Assembly: GCA_902552755.1 (NCBI GenBank)
Contig: CACDHV010000007.1
Span: 1-49,289, forward strand
DNA: 49,289 nt
Origin: an uncultured Pelagibacteraceae bacterium
GTDB lineage: Bacteria; Pseudomonadota; Alphaproteobacteria; Pelagibacterales; Pelagibacteraceae
Direction of reading: 5' to 3'
A program made the position numbers and the translations under genes. Below the pieces are notes generated by a model that did not search any database, was not told where the DNA came from, and worked only from the letters and a program-made list of their open reading frames with translations. The stretch's first letter is position 1. Each line of letters starts with the position of its first letter. Positions 22,079 to 30,750 of this stretch are shown here, in pieces.

Positions 22079-23008
22079 TCAATTAAATTCTAACAACGCA
22101 TCAACATGTCTTTGAGTACTATTTTGTAAGGCTTTAATATCATAACCACCTTCAAGAATTGAAACGACCCTACCATTACAAAAAGATTTAGAATATTCTA
22201 AAGTCCTTTTGGTAATTTTATAAAAATCCTCAGTACATAATTTAATTTGTGCTAACGGATCATCAATATGTGCATCAAAACCCGCAGAAAATAACAAAAA
22301 TTCAGGTTTGAACTGTTTTATTTTAGTTAAAACATTTTCATATGCATTTAAATATACTTCAGATGTTGTTCCAGCTTCTAGTGGAATATTTAATACATTA
22401 TTAAATTTTCCATTTTCTTTATTTGAACCTGAGCCGGGATAATAAGGGTATTGGTGAGTAGAAACATATAATACCTTTTCATTATCATAAAAAATATCTT
22501 GAGTTCCATTACCATGGTGAACATCAAAATCAATTATTGCAATTTTTTTGTATTTATACTTTTCAATTAAGTAATTAGCACCAACTGCTACGTTATTATA
22601 GATACAAAATCCCATAGCTTTTTCTCTTTCTGCATGATGACCCGGAGGTCTTACAGCACAAAAAGCATTCTTAAATTCTTTGTTTTGTACTCCATCTATT
22701 GCTGTAATAATTGAACCTACTGCATCTTTAGTAGCATCTTTACTACCAGGGGAAACAATTGTATCACCATCTAAAAATACTAAACCCTTTTTTGGAAAAG
22801 ACTGTTTTATATGATTAATATACTCTTTTGAATGGGTTTTATTTAAAAAAAATTCGTCAAATTTATTTGGTTTTTTCCATATAAGATTTTTGTTATCTAC
22901 TTTTCTAAAGTTATCAATTATAGCAGTAACTCTATCAATTTTTTCTGGATGGCCATTACCAGTATTATGGTTTTTATAAGTATCTGAAGTGATTAGACCG
23001 GTCTTCAC
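22079..23008 (-). CDS. Histone deacetylase family amidohydrolase
   Basis: Zinc amidohydrolase of the HDAC/AcuC/polyamine deacetylase superfamily. Active-site elements: RPPGHHAE (tandem His124-125), the zinc ligands Asp162 and His164 in DFDVHHGNGTQ and Asp245 in SAGFDAH, and EGGYD near the C-terminus. 309 residues. The start is GTG at 23008, overlapping the dapE stop by 4 bp (GTGA). The substrate (acetylated protein, polyamine or small amide) cannot be decided from sequence. Neighbours are dapE upstream and a SET-domain gene downstream. Confidence 0.92.
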   Translation of the reverse strand: MKTGLITSDTYKNHNTGNGHPEKIDRVTAIIDNFRKVDNKNLIWKKPNKFDEFFLNKTHSKEYINHIKQSFPKKGLVFLDGDTIVSPGSKDATKDAVGSIITAIDGVQNKEFKNAFCAVRPPGHHAEREKAMGFCIYNNVAVGANYLIEKYKYKKIAIIDFDVHHGNGTQDIFYDNEKVLYVSTHQYPYYPGSGSNKENGKFNNVLNIPLEAGTTSEVYLNAYENVLTKIKQFKPEFLLFSAGFDAHIDDPLAQIKLCTEDFYKITKRTLEYSKSFCNGRVVSILEGGYDIKALQNSTQRHVDALLEFN

Positions 23009-24162
23009 TTAAAATAATTTTTTAAAACTTTTGAATATATTAAACTCAATGTTTTTAAATCAGTTAGTGAGACAGCCTCATCAACTTTATGCATAGTTTT
23101 TCCTACTAAGCCAAATTCTAAACAAGGAGCTATTTCCCTAATAAACCTTGCATCAGATGTGCCTCCAGTAGTTGAAAGTTTAGGCTTTATTTTAGTAACT
23201 TTTTTAATAATACTTTGTATCATAAATGTTGTACTATTAGGCTTTGTAAGAAAAGCTTCACCTGAAACACTGTAATCAATTTTATATTTAGATTTAGTTT
23301 TTTTACATACTTTTTTTAAAATTTTATTAATTTTTTTTTTAATCGAATTTGAAGTATGCATATTATTAAATCTTATATTAAATGAGGCATATGCAAGACC
23401 TGGAATTACATTGTCTGCAGTATTATTTATATTAATTTTCGTAATTTCAAGATTTGTTGGTTGAAAATCCTTTGTGCCTTTGTCAAATCGTATATCTTTT
23501 AGTTCTTTAAGTATTCTAACTAAGGCAGTCGAAGGGTTATTTGCTCTATGAGGATAAGCTACATGCCCTTGAACTCCTGTAATTGTTAATCGACCGTTCA
23601 TACTTCCTCTTCGACCAATTTTAATCATTTCACCTAATTTATTAGGATTAGTTGGCTCTCCAACCAAGCAAAAATCTATTTTCTCTCGTTTCTTTTTTAA
23701 ATAATCTACAACTTTCTTGGTTCCATTAATGGCAACACCTTCCTCATCTCCAGTAATTAAAAGACTTATCGATCCATTAAATCCTCTATTTTTTTCAACA
23801 AAAACGCTTATAGCAGACACAAATGCAGCTATAGAGCTTTTCATATCATTTGCACCCCTTCCAATTAAATGTCCTTTCTTAATTGTTGGTTTAAATGGAT
23901 TTACTGTCCAATCTCTTAAATTTCCAGCTGGAACAACATCAAGATGTCCTGCATAACAAAAATTAGGACTTTTGCTTCCTAATCTTGCATATATATTTTT
24001 AACCGGAGCAATTCCTTTTTCTTTGAACTCAAGAATTTTAGTTTTAAAGCCAAGTTTTTTCAATTTTTTTTCTAAAAATTTCATTATTCCAGCATCTGTA
24101 GGAGTTACAGTTGGAAATCTAATTAGCTCTTTAGCTAATTGAAGTTCATTTATAATTTTCAT
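23005..24162 (-). CDS. dapE: Succinyl-diaminopimelate desuccinylase
   Basis: Hydrolyses N-succinyl-LL-diaminopimelate in lysine and peptidoglycan-precursor synthesis. M20 dinuclear zinc peptidase: His73 in AGHLDVVP, Asp106 in GRGANDMKSS, the Glu pair in TGDEEG (about 140-141), GEPT, and the C-terminal His in GKTMHKVDE. 385 residues (E. coli 375). Lies 5 bp after dapD and overlaps the HDAC gene by 4 bp. Confidence 0.97.
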   Translation of the reverse strand: MKIINELQLAKELIRFPTVTPTDAGIMKFLEKKLKKLGFKTKILEFKEKGIAPVKNIYARLGSKSPNFCYAGHLDVVPAGNLRDWTVNPFKPTIKKGHLIGRGANDMKSSIAAFVSAISVFVEKNRGFNGSISLLITGDEEGVAINGTKKVVDYLKKKREKIDFCLVGEPTNPNKLGEMIKIGRRGSMNGRLTITGVQGHVAYPHRANNPSTALVRILKELKDIRFDKGTKDFQPTNLEITKININNTADNVIPGLAYASFNIRFNNMHTSNSIKKKINKILKKVCKKTKSKYKIDYSVSGEAFLTKPNSTTFMIQSIIKKVTKIKPKLSTTGGTSDARFIREIAPCLEFGLVGKTMHKVDEAVSLTDLKTLSLIYSKVLKNYFK

Positions 24163-24167
24163 CTAAA

Positions 24168-24995
24168 CTATTCTCTCAGGAGATCGTTAATTGAAGTTTT
24201 AGATCTTGTCTTCTCATCTACTTGCTTAATTATTACAGCACAATATAGCGAAGGTGCAGTTGGGTTATTTTTATCAGGAAGTGAACCTGGTACTACAACT
24301 GAATAAGGAGGAATTTTTCCATAAGTAATTTCTCCAGTTTTTCTATTAACAATTTTTGTAGATTGTCCTATGTACATACCCATACTCAGTACGGATCCTT
24401 CTCCTACAATTACGCCTTCTACAACTTCAGACATCGCACCTAAAAAAACATTATCCTCAATAATAGTTGGCAGAGCTTGCGCAGGTTCTAAAACTCCACC
24501 CACACCTGAACCTGCTGATATATGGCAATTTTTTCCAATTTGGCTACAGCTTCCTGCTCTTGCAAATGTATCAATCATTGTTCCTTCATCTATGTATGCC
24601 CCAATGTTAACGTAGCATGGCATTAAAACTGCGTTCTTTCCGACAAAACTTCCTTTTCTTACTGGAGAGTTAGGCACCATTCTAAAACCCGCTTTCTCAT
24701 GATCTTCTTTTGTCCATCCTGCAGTCTTACCTTTTAGAAGATGAGCTTTATCATACCAACTACTATATGGACCGTTCAAATTCTCCATTGGATATAATCT
24801 AAAACTTAACATGATTGCTTTTTTCAAATGTTGATGAGTTATCCATTCACCATTTTTTTTTTCAGCAACTCGTGACTTTCCACTATCTAAGTCATCAATA
24901 ACTTGATTTATTGTATCTTTTAAAGACTGATCTGAAGAAGGATTTATTTGATCCCTTTTTTCCCAAGCTTCATTTATTAAGTTTTCTATACTCAT
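24168..24995 (-). CDS. dapD: Tetrahydrodipicolinate N-succinyltransferase
   Basis: Succinylates tetrahydrodipicolinate in the succinylase branch of lysine/DAP synthesis. Left-handed beta-helix hexapeptide repeats are visible from about residue 105 (NIGAYIDEG, IGKNCHIS, VGGVLEP, IEDNVFLGAMSEVVEGVIVGEG). 275 residues, equal to E. coli (274). Between the HAD gene (3 bp) and dapE (5 bp) in one operon. Confidence 0.98.
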   Translation of the reverse strand: MSIENLINEAWEKRDQINPSSDQSLKDTINQVIDDLDSGKSRVAEKKNGEWITHQHLKKAIMLSFRLYPMENLNGPYSSWYDKAHLLKGKTAGWTKEDHEKAGFRMVPNSPVRKGSFVGKNAVLMPCYVNIGAYIDEGTMIDTFARAGSCSQIGKNCHISAGSGVGGVLEPAQALPTIIEDNVFLGAMSEVVEGVIVGEGSVLSMGMYIGQSTKIVNRKTGEITYGKIPPYSVVVPGSLPDKNNPTAPSLYCAVIIKQVDEKTRSKTSINDLLRE

Positions 24996-24998
24996 AAT

Positions 24999-25661
24999 TT
25001 ATGAGTTTTTTAATATCCTTATTTCTTTTAAAAATAAAGAGAGATTTTCTATTTTATAGTCAATATAGTCTTTATCAGATTCTTTTTTACCCCAATATTC
25101 ATTATTGATTAGCCAAACTGTCGTAGCTCCTCTTTCTTTTCCAATTGACAAGTTTTTTGCAATATCTTCAATATAAATTGTTTCTTTTGGGTCAATATCA
25201 AATTTTTTTACCATCAGATCGAATGCTTTCGCTGCAGGTTTTGGATTATATTCCGCATCAACTATATCAAATACGTCTTCAAATAGATCATCAATCCCTA
25301 AATGTGTAGCTATATTACTAACATGCTCACTAGAACCATTGGTAAAAACAAACTTTCTTAAATCCAATTTTTCTATTTCACCTCTCAAAACAACATCCTT
25401 TTCCATAAAAGATAGGTCAATGTCATGAACAAAATTTAAAAACTCTTTAGGAGGAATATCGTGATGAATCATTAATCCATTAAGACTTGTATTATATTTA
25501 TGAAAATATTCAGTTTGTAATTTTTTAGCTTCGACTAAGTTAATTTTTAATTTTTCAGAAATGTATTGTGTCATTCTTTTGCTTACTTGACCAAATACTG
25601 CCTCTAAATCTTGATAAAGAACTCCATCACAATCGAATAAAATATTTTTTATATTTTTCAT
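24999..25661 (-). CDS. HAD-family pyrimidine 5'-nucleotidase-like hydrolase
   Basis: Haloacid dehalogenase superfamily phosphatase resembling the pyrimidine 5'-nucleotidase (Sdt1-like) group commonly found beside dapD in alphaproteobacteria. Motif I FDCDGVLY (residues 9-16), motif II FTNGSS, motif III Lys in YNPKP, motif IV IEDIAKN. An all-helical cap lies between motifs I and II. 220 residues. ATG overlaps the argB stop by 4 bp (ATGA). The substrate is inferred from family only. Confidence 0.88.
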   Translation of the reverse strand: MKNIKNILFDCDGVLYQDLEAVFGQVSKRMTQYISEKLKINLVEAKKLQTEYFHKYNTSLNGLMIHHDIPPKEFLNFVHDIDLSFMEKDVVLRGEIEKLDLRKFVFTNGSSEHVSNIATHLGIDDLFEDVFDIVDAEYNPKPAAKAFDLMVKKFDIDPKETIYIEDIAKNLSIGKERGATTVWLINNEYWGKKESDKDYIDYKIENLSLFLKEIRILKNS

Positions 25662-26506
25662 TTTCTTATTAATGTACCAGCACCTTTGTCTGAGAATAAC
25701 TCAAAAAGAATTGAATGTTTTTTTCTTCCATCAATAATTCCGACACCTGTAACTCCATTCATTACTGCATCTAAGCAAGTGTTGATTTTAGGAATCATGC
25801 CCTCTGTTATAATTTCATTATTTATCATCTCTAAGATTTCTGAGGATGTAATTTCCGTAATGAGTTTTTTTTCTTTATCTTGTACACCTTCAACATTGGT
25901 CATTAATAATAATCTTTTACATTTCAAAGATTTAGCTATAGCACCAGCTGCTGTATCTCCGTTAATATTAAATGTTTGATTATTTTTACCTAATCCTAAA
26001 GGTGATATAATTGGAACTGAATTTACCTTAATTATATCTTTTATAATATTTGTATTTATTTTATTTGGTTTTCCAACAAAACCAAGCTCCTCTGCTTCTG
26101 GAATAACCTCAATAACATTATTTTTTTTTGTGTTTAATGAGATTGCTTTTGAACCTTTTTCAATTAAAGAATTAACAATATCTTCATTAAAATCAATAAG
26201 GACATCTTCAACAATATTTATAATTTTTTCGTCTGTAACTCTTAAACCTCTGATAAATTTTGACTGTATATTTGATTTTTCCAATTCTCTTTTAATTCTA
26301 GGGCCACCTCCGTGAACTATTATTATGGATAATCCTAACTTATTGAGAATACTTATATCTGAAATAAAATTGTTAAAAATATTTCTATCAATAAAAACAT
26401 TTCCTCCATATTTAATAACTATTAATTCATTTTTATATTTATCTATGTATTTTTTAACCTCTTCGATGGAAGGACCATCTTTTGGTACTATTTTTTCTAT
26501 TTCCAT
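25658..26506 (-). CDS. argB: Acetylglutamate kinase
   Basis: Second step of arginine synthesis, phosphorylating N-acetylglutamate. Amino-acid kinase fold with VIKYGGNVF (about 33-41), IIVHGGGPRI, the segment NINGDTAAGAIA, and GMIPKINTCLDAV near the C-terminus. 282 residues, with an N-terminal extension typical of the arginine-inhibited hexameric type. Between yidC (5 bp) and the HAD gene. In many alphaproteobacteria the GTPase gene engB lies between yidC and argB; here it does not. Confidence 0.97.
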   Translation of the reverse strand: MEIEKIVPKDGPSIEEVKKYIDKYKNELIVIKYGGNVFIDRNIFNNFISDISILNKLGLSIIIVHGGGPRIKRELEKSNIQSKFIRGLRVTDEKIINIVEDVLIDFNEDIVNSLIEKGSKAISLNTKKNNVIEVIPEAEELGFVGKPNKINTNIIKDIIKVNSVPIISPLGLGKNNQTFNINGDTAAGAIAKSLKCKRLLLMTNVEGVQDKEKKLITEITSSEILEMINNEIITEGMIPKINTCLDAVMNGVTGVGIIDGRKKHSILFELFSDKGAGTLIRK

Positions 26507-26511
26507 TTCTA

Positions 26512-28194
26512 TTAAACAGTTTTGACAGTCGTTCTTTTTATTATTATGTACTGTTGTGCCATTGTTAAAATGTTATTTATAGTCCAGTAAATAACTAGTC
26601 CTGCTGGGAAAGGTGCTAGTATTACTGTCAAAAATAAAGGAAAGAACATAAATATTTTTGCTTGAACAGGATCGGGAGGTGTTGGATTTAATTTTTGCTG
26701 CATCCACATTGAAACACCCATTAAGCATGGCCATACACCTATTAGTAAAAATGAAGGTGGATCCCATGGAATTAGTCCAAATAAATTAAATATGGATGTA
26801 GGATCTCTTTCACTTAAATCTTTTATCCAGCCAAAAAATGGCTGATGTCTCATCTCAATAGTTACAAACAAAACTTTATAAATTGCAAAGAAAAAAGGTA
26901 TCTGTATAAAAATTGGAAGACACCCACTTATCGGATTAACTTTTTCTCTTTTGTATAATGCCATCATCTCTTGTTGGAGTTTCATTTTATCTTCTTTATG
27001 CAACTCTTTTAGTCTTGTCATTTCTGGCTGAAGAACTTTCATTTTAGCCATTGACCTAAATGAGTAATTTGCAAGTGGAAAAAATGCTAATCTTATGCAA
27101 GCAGTTATCATTATAATTGCTATTCCAAAATTGCCAGCTAGATTAAAGAAATATTGAATTGCAAAGAATAAAGGTTTCACAATAAAGTAAAACCAGCCCC
27201 AATCTATTGCTAAATCAAACTTATTAATATTCTCACTTTCTGCGTATCCATCAACAACGTTTACTTCTTTTGCGGCAATTATTACTCTAATTGAGTTACT
27301 TTTTGTCTCGTTTGCACCAACTTCTGTTGCATTAGTCTCAATAAAATTTGCTCTGAATTTATTTTTGTAATCAAAATCAGATCTAAAACTTTTATCTTTT
27401 TCTGGTATAAGACTAGTAAGCCAATATTTATCAGTTATACCTAGCCATCCAGATTGTGCATTCTTAGAATATTTTTTTTCCTCAATATCATCATAATCTT
27501 CTTCAACTAGTTGATCATCAAAAACTCCAATTAACCCTTCATGCAAAATATAAAAATTAGTTACATCTGGGGCTATATTTCTTATTATTTGTCCATATGG
27601 ATAAAAATTATAAGTTTTATCTGAATTGTTAATAATTGTTTGAGTAATATTGAAAAGATATTGATTATCTAAACTTATTTCTTTTACGAATTTAATATTT
27701 TGATTATTAGTCCAACTTAATTTAACTGGAGAATTAGGTGTAAGTTTTTTATTGCCTTCAATATTCCATACAGATTTTGAGTTTGGCAAGTCAATGTTTT
27801 TACTAGTTGTTGCCCAACCAGTCTCTACATAATACCCATTATTAGACTGTTTAGGATTTAATAAGATTACATTATCATCTCCATTTAAAGTATTTGTATA
27901 ATTTTTAAAAGTTAAGTCGTCTATTGAGGACCCAATTAATGAAATTGAGCCTTTAATTTTGTCATTTTCAAAAAGAACTCTCTCGTTTTCTTTTAAAGCA
28001 TCATTTCTAGATATTTTAATTGTTTCTTCATCCTGAACTAATGATGGTGCATCCGTTGAGGAATTTTCACTGGTAATATTTTTGTCATTTGGAATATCTT
28101 TTTGGTCTACTACTGCTGGAGCGAAAAATAGACTATAAAGTATTATTACAGCTGCACTTAGAGATATTGCGGCAATTACATTTTTGGTATCCAT
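26512..28194 (-). CDS. yidC: Membrane protein insertase YidC
   Basis: Inserts and folds inner-membrane proteins alone or with SecYEG. N-terminal transmembrane helix (about residues 6-27), a large periplasmic domain (about 60-340), then the conserved membrane core with FPLANYSFRSMAKMK, NPISGCLPIFIQIPFFFAIYKVL and FPAGLVIYWTINNIL. 560 residues (E. coli 548). Part of the rpmH-rnpA-yidD-yidC run; yidD ends 3 bp upstream. Confidence 0.98.
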   Translation of the reverse strand: MDTKNVIAAISLSAAVIILYSLFFAPAVVDQKDIPNDKNITSENSSTDAPSLVQDEETIKISRNDALKENERVLFENDKIKGSISLIGSSIDDLTFKNYTNTLNGDDNVILLNPKQSNNGYYVETGWATTSKNIDLPNSKSVWNIEGNKKLTPNSPVKLSWTNNQNIKFVKEISLDNQYLFNITQTIINNSDKTYNFYPYGQIIRNIAPDVTNFYILHEGLIGVFDDQLVEEDYDDIEEKKYSKNAQSGWLGITDKYWLTSLIPEKDKSFRSDFDYKNKFRANFIETNATEVGANETKSNSIRVIIAAKEVNVVDGYAESENINKFDLAIDWGWFYFIVKPLFFAIQYFFNLAGNFGIAIIMITACIRLAFFPLANYSFRSMAKMKVLQPEMTRLKELHKEDKMKLQQEMMALYKREKVNPISGCLPIFIQIPFFFAIYKVLFVTIEMRHQPFFGWIKDLSERDPTSIFNLFGLIPWDPPSFLLIGVWPCLMGVSMWMQQKLNPTPPDPVQAKIFMFFPLFLTVILAPFPAGLVIYWTINNILTMAQQYIIIKRTTVKTV

Positions 28195-28197
28195 AAA

Positions 28198-28440
28198 TTA
28201 CTTTTTCTTTTTAACTGGATCAAATCCCTCTCCACCACCCAAAATTTTTATTGGATGACAACTAAGTATTCTTTTAAATCCATTAATACTTCCTTTTAAA
28301 ATTCCATTCTCTTTAAGGTTTTCAATAAAATAATTAGAACATGTTGGAAGATATCTACAATTATTACCTATATATGGAGATATCAGTATTTGATAAAACC
28401 TAATAATCTTGATCATTAAAAATTTAATAAAATTTGTCAT
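28198..28440 (-). CDS. yidD: Membrane protein insertion efficiency factor YidD
   Basis: Small membrane-associated factor assisting YidC. An amphipathic/hydrophobic N-terminus is followed by the family signature CRYLPTCSNYF (about 29-39), then LKGSINGFKRILSCHP and GFDPVKKK. 80 residues (E. coli 85). Start overlaps the rnpA stop by 4 bp (ATGA). Confidence 0.96.
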   Translation of the reverse strand: MTNFIKFLMIKIIRFYQILISPYIGNNCRYLPTCSNYFIENLKENGILKGSINGFKRILSCHPIKILGGGEGFDPVKKKK

Positions 28441-28778
28441 TTAATTTTTTTAAAGTCTTCTATTGTTGCGTTTTTTATTGTTTCATAAGGATCTTTGCTA
28501 ACAGATATTCTTGCAATCAATAAATAACAATAATTTAAATTAATATTAATTGATTTCAAAGCTTCGTTCATAATATTTCTTAGTCTTCTTTTAATTCTAT
28601 TTCTTGTTACTGCATTTCCGATTTTCTTTTTGGCTACAAAACTAATATTTAATCTATTATTATTTTTATCAGAAAGTTTTTTAAAGAAAATTGTTAAGTA
28701 TTTGTTAGAAATTTTATTTCCGCTCAGAATAGACTTAAAATCCTCATTTTTAGAAAGGCTAACAATCTTGTTTTTCAT
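28437..28778 (-). CDS. rnpA: Ribonuclease P protein component
   Basis: Protein subunit of RNase P, which trims tRNA 5' ends. The RNR motif GNAVTRNRIKRRLRNI (about residues 53-68) is intact, preceded by SFVAKKKIG. 113 residues (E. coli 119). Its ATG overlaps the rpmH stop by one base (TAATG). Confidence 0.97.
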   Translation of the reverse strand: MKNKIVSLSKNEDFKSILSGNKISNKYLTIFFKKLSDKNNNRLNISFVAKKKIGNAVTRNRIKRRLRNIMNEALKSININLNYCYLLIARISVSKDPYETIKNATIEDFKKIK

Positions 28779-28915
28779 TAAGCGTTTGTTAATTTTTTTC
28801 TTCCTTTGGCTCTTCTTCTTTTTAATACTTTTCTCCCGCCCTTTGTCTTTTTTTTAGCTCTAAAGCCAACAGCCTTTTTTCTTTTTCTATTGCTTGGTTG
28901 ATATGTACGTTTCAT
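28778..28915 (-). CDS. rpmH: 50S ribosomal protein L34
   Basis: 45-residue basic protein starting [13 protein letters not shown], with [26 protein letters not shown] and ending TNA, diagnostic of L34. First gene of the rpmH-rnpA-yidD-yidC operon. The 82 bp between its start and the divergent membrane-protein gene must hold its promoter: a run of alternating TATATATA lies at about 28954-28967. Confidence 0.98.
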   Translation of the reverse strand: MKRTYQPSNRKRKKAVGFRAKKKTKGGRKVLKRRRAKGRKKLTNA

Positions 28916-28997
28916 TGTTGTTAAATTAATGTTAAATTTCGGTAGTTATACAAATATATATATATAAGTACAGCGATTTTTAATAAGTTAAAAATCA

Positions 28998-29711
28998 ATG
29001 AATAGAGAAAAAAAAATTAAACTATTTTTAGGCTCTGCCTACATTTTGATAGTATTTGTTTTTTTAATGATTTTTTTTAATAACTTTTCCTTTCAGGATT
29101 TTTCAAGTTATGAATTAATAAGACAAAATAGAGAAGCTTTAGATAATATTAAAAATAGTAATATTATTTTATCAAGTATTATTTTTTTAATAGGCACCAT
29201 AGTCTGGGTTCTCTTGTTAGGATTTGGATCGCCAGTATTTCTAGCTGGGGGTTTTATATTTGGAAAGTGGTTAGGAACTGTACTTATAGTACTTGGATTA
29301 TCAAGTGGTGCAACACTTCTTTATATGTTTGCAAATTATTTTTTAAAAAATTTAGTAGAAGAAAAATTTTCGTCTCGTTTTAGTAATTTGACTGAGAAAT
29401 TTAAAAAAAATGAATTTGTTTTTTTTCTAATTTATAGATTTATAGGTGGAATTCCTTTTTTTATATCAAATATATTACCAACAATTTTTAATGTTAAGCT
29501 TAAAAATTTTTTTCTTGGATCAATAATTGGAATGACACCACAATTATTTGTTGGAGCATCTCTTGGCGCTGGTTTGAGTAAGATTTTAGAGGAAAATTCC
29601 GAGGCACCAAGTTTTTTAGAATTAATTTTTTCCCCAGATATTTATTTACCAATTCTTGGAATTTTATTTTTAGTTTTAATTGGTCTTTTTTTAAAAAAAA
29701 AATTTTATTAA
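28998..29711 (+). CDS. TVP38/TMEM64 (DedA superfamily) membrane protein
   Basis: Integral inner-membrane protein with about six hydrophobic segments. Core motif LLLGFGSPVFLAGGFIFGKWLGT (about residues 73-95) and YRFIGGIPFFISNILPTIFNVK plus the reentrant segment SIIGMTPQLFVGASLGAG match the SNARE-associated/VTT domain, proposed lipid scramblases or transporters. 237 residues. Divergent from rpmH; its stop is 9 bp from the 3' end of tRNA-Thr on the other strand. Confidence 0.88.
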   Translation: MNREKKIKLFLGSAYILIVFVFLMIFFNNFSFQDFSSYELIRQNREALDNIKNSNIILSSIIFLIGTIVWVLLLGFGSPVFLAGGFIFGKWLGTVLIVLGLSSGATLLYMFANYFLKNLVEEKFSSRFSNLTEKFKKNEFVFFLIYRFIGGIPFFISNILPTIFNVKLKNFFLGSIIGMTPQLFVGASLGAGLSKILEENSEAPSFLELIFSPDIYLPILGILFLVLIGLFLKKKFY

Positions 29712-29720
29712 AAATAACAA

Positions 29721-29794
29721 TGGTGCCCCCATCCAGAATTGAACTGGAAACTCATCCTTACCATGGATGTGTTATACCATTTAACTATAGGGGC
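29721..29794 (-). tRNA. tRNA-Thr (anticodon GGT)
   Basis: Complete cloverleaf on the minus strand: acceptor GCCCCTA pairs with TGGGGGC, discriminator A, CCA encoded (29721-29723). Anticodon stem CATCC/GGATG closes the loop ATGGTAA, giving GGT. T arm has GTTCAATTC. It is a lone minus-strand gene between plus-strand neighbours. Confidence 0.97.
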
Positions 29795-29888
29795 AATATT
29801 TAGTTAAATTAGTGTATAAATTTAATTATTTCAAATTATTGCCTTAATTTTTTTTGAAAATAAGCTATATCTATCTTAGGAAAATGTT

Positions 29889-30086
29889 ATGGGAATTCAC
29901 TACACATATGGAGCTAACAAAAATGCAAAGCTCATGGAAAAAAAAGCAAAAAGAGAAAAAAAGCTTGCAGAAAAAAGAGCTAAGAAGCAGGTGAAAACTG
30001 CCCCGATTAAAGTTGAAGAAGATAAAACCATTCCTCTTGATCAGGTAATAACTCTTGATCATCTTACAAATCCTGACAAAAAATAA
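29889..30086 (+). CDS. Small charged protein, function unknown
   Basis: 65 residues. MGIHYTYGANKNAKLMEKK leads into a Lys/Glu/Ala-rich helix (about residues 15-37) and a mixed tail containing TIPLDQVITLDHL. The basic helix suggests RNA, DNA or ribosome contact, but this is a guess. It is preferred over the antisense frame because it ends 3 bp before another small plus-strand ORF and the dcd-murA operon. Not recognised as a named family. Confidence 0.6.
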   Translation: MGIHYTYGANKNAKLMEKKAKREKKLAEKRAKKQVKTAPIKVEEDKTIPLDQVITLDHLTNPDKK

Positions 30087-30089
30087 ATA

Positions 30090-30194
30090 ATGAGTTCAAA
30101 AAAGAATAATTTTAGTAAACTTGAACTTGCTTTAAGAAAAAATTTAAAAAAAAGAAAAGAATTTCAAAAAAAAACTAAGAAAAAAAATAAATAA
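30090..30194 (+). CDS. Lysine-rich microprotein (34 aa)
   Basis: ATG at 30090 to TAA at 30192-30194. The 34 residues include 13 Lys and 2 Arg, with an amphipathic core [19 protein letters not shown]. Its TAA overlaps the dcd ATG by one base (TAATG), the same coupling used by real gene pairs throughout the window, which argues that it is translated. The core resembles short ALRxNLKxRK-type proteins seen in alphaproteobacteria (from memory, not searched). Function unknown. Confidence 0.6.
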   Translation: MSSKKNNFSKLELALRKNLKKRKEFQKKTKKKNK

Positions 30195-30748
30195 TGTCAG
30201 TTCAATCTGATAAATGGATTATTCAAATGGCCAGAGAAAATGATATGATCTCTCCTTTTGAAGACAAACAAGTTAGAGGAGACAAAATATCATTTGGTGT
30301 ATCATCATATGGTTATGATGCTAGAGTATCTGATGAATTTAAAATTTTCACTAATGTAAACTCAGAAATTGTTGATCCAAAAAACTTTAAATCTTCAAAT
30401 TTTATAACAAAAAACTCATCTGAATGTATAATACCACCAAATTCTTTCGTATTAGCGAGAACAGTGGAATACTTTAAGATACCTAAAAACGTTTTGGTCA
30501 TATGTTTAGGAAAATCTACATACGCAAGGTGTGGAATAATTGTAAATGTTACACCTCTTGAGCCAGGTTGGGAAGGACACGTAACATTAGAATTTTCTAA
30601 TACAACACCATTACCAGCAAAAATTTATGCTAATGAGGGAGTTGCTCAATTTGTTTTTATAAAGGGCAATGAGGATCCAGCTGTTTCATATGCAGATAGA
30701 AATGGTAAATATCAGGGTCAAAAGGGAGTTACACTTCCAAAAATATAA
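30194..30748 (+). CDS. dcd: dCTP deaminase
   Basis: Deaminates dCTP to dUTP for thymidylate synthesis. Trimeric dUTPase-like fold with [12 protein letters not shown] (about 35-46), [26 protein letters not shown] (about 112-137, containing the catalytic Glu region) and a Gln-rich C-terminus [13 protein letters not shown]. 184 residues (E. coli 193). Coupled to the preceding microprotein by a 1 bp overlap; murA follows after 2 bp. Confidence 0.97.
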   Translation: MSVQSDKWIIQMARENDMISPFEDKQVRGDKISFGVSSYGYDARVSDEFKIFTNVNSEIVDPKNFKSSNFITKNSSECIIPPNSFVLARTVEYFKIPKNVLVICLGKSTYARCGIIVNVTPLEPGWEGHVTLEFSNTTPLPAKIYANEGVAQFVFIKGNEDPAVSYADRNGKYQGQKGVTLPKI

Positions 30749-30750
30749 TA

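Noticed and set aside
29871..30062. Minus-strand ORF of 63 aa rich in Phe and Ser
   Set aside because: Composition is the mirror of the Lys-rich plus-strand gene; no coupling to neighbours.
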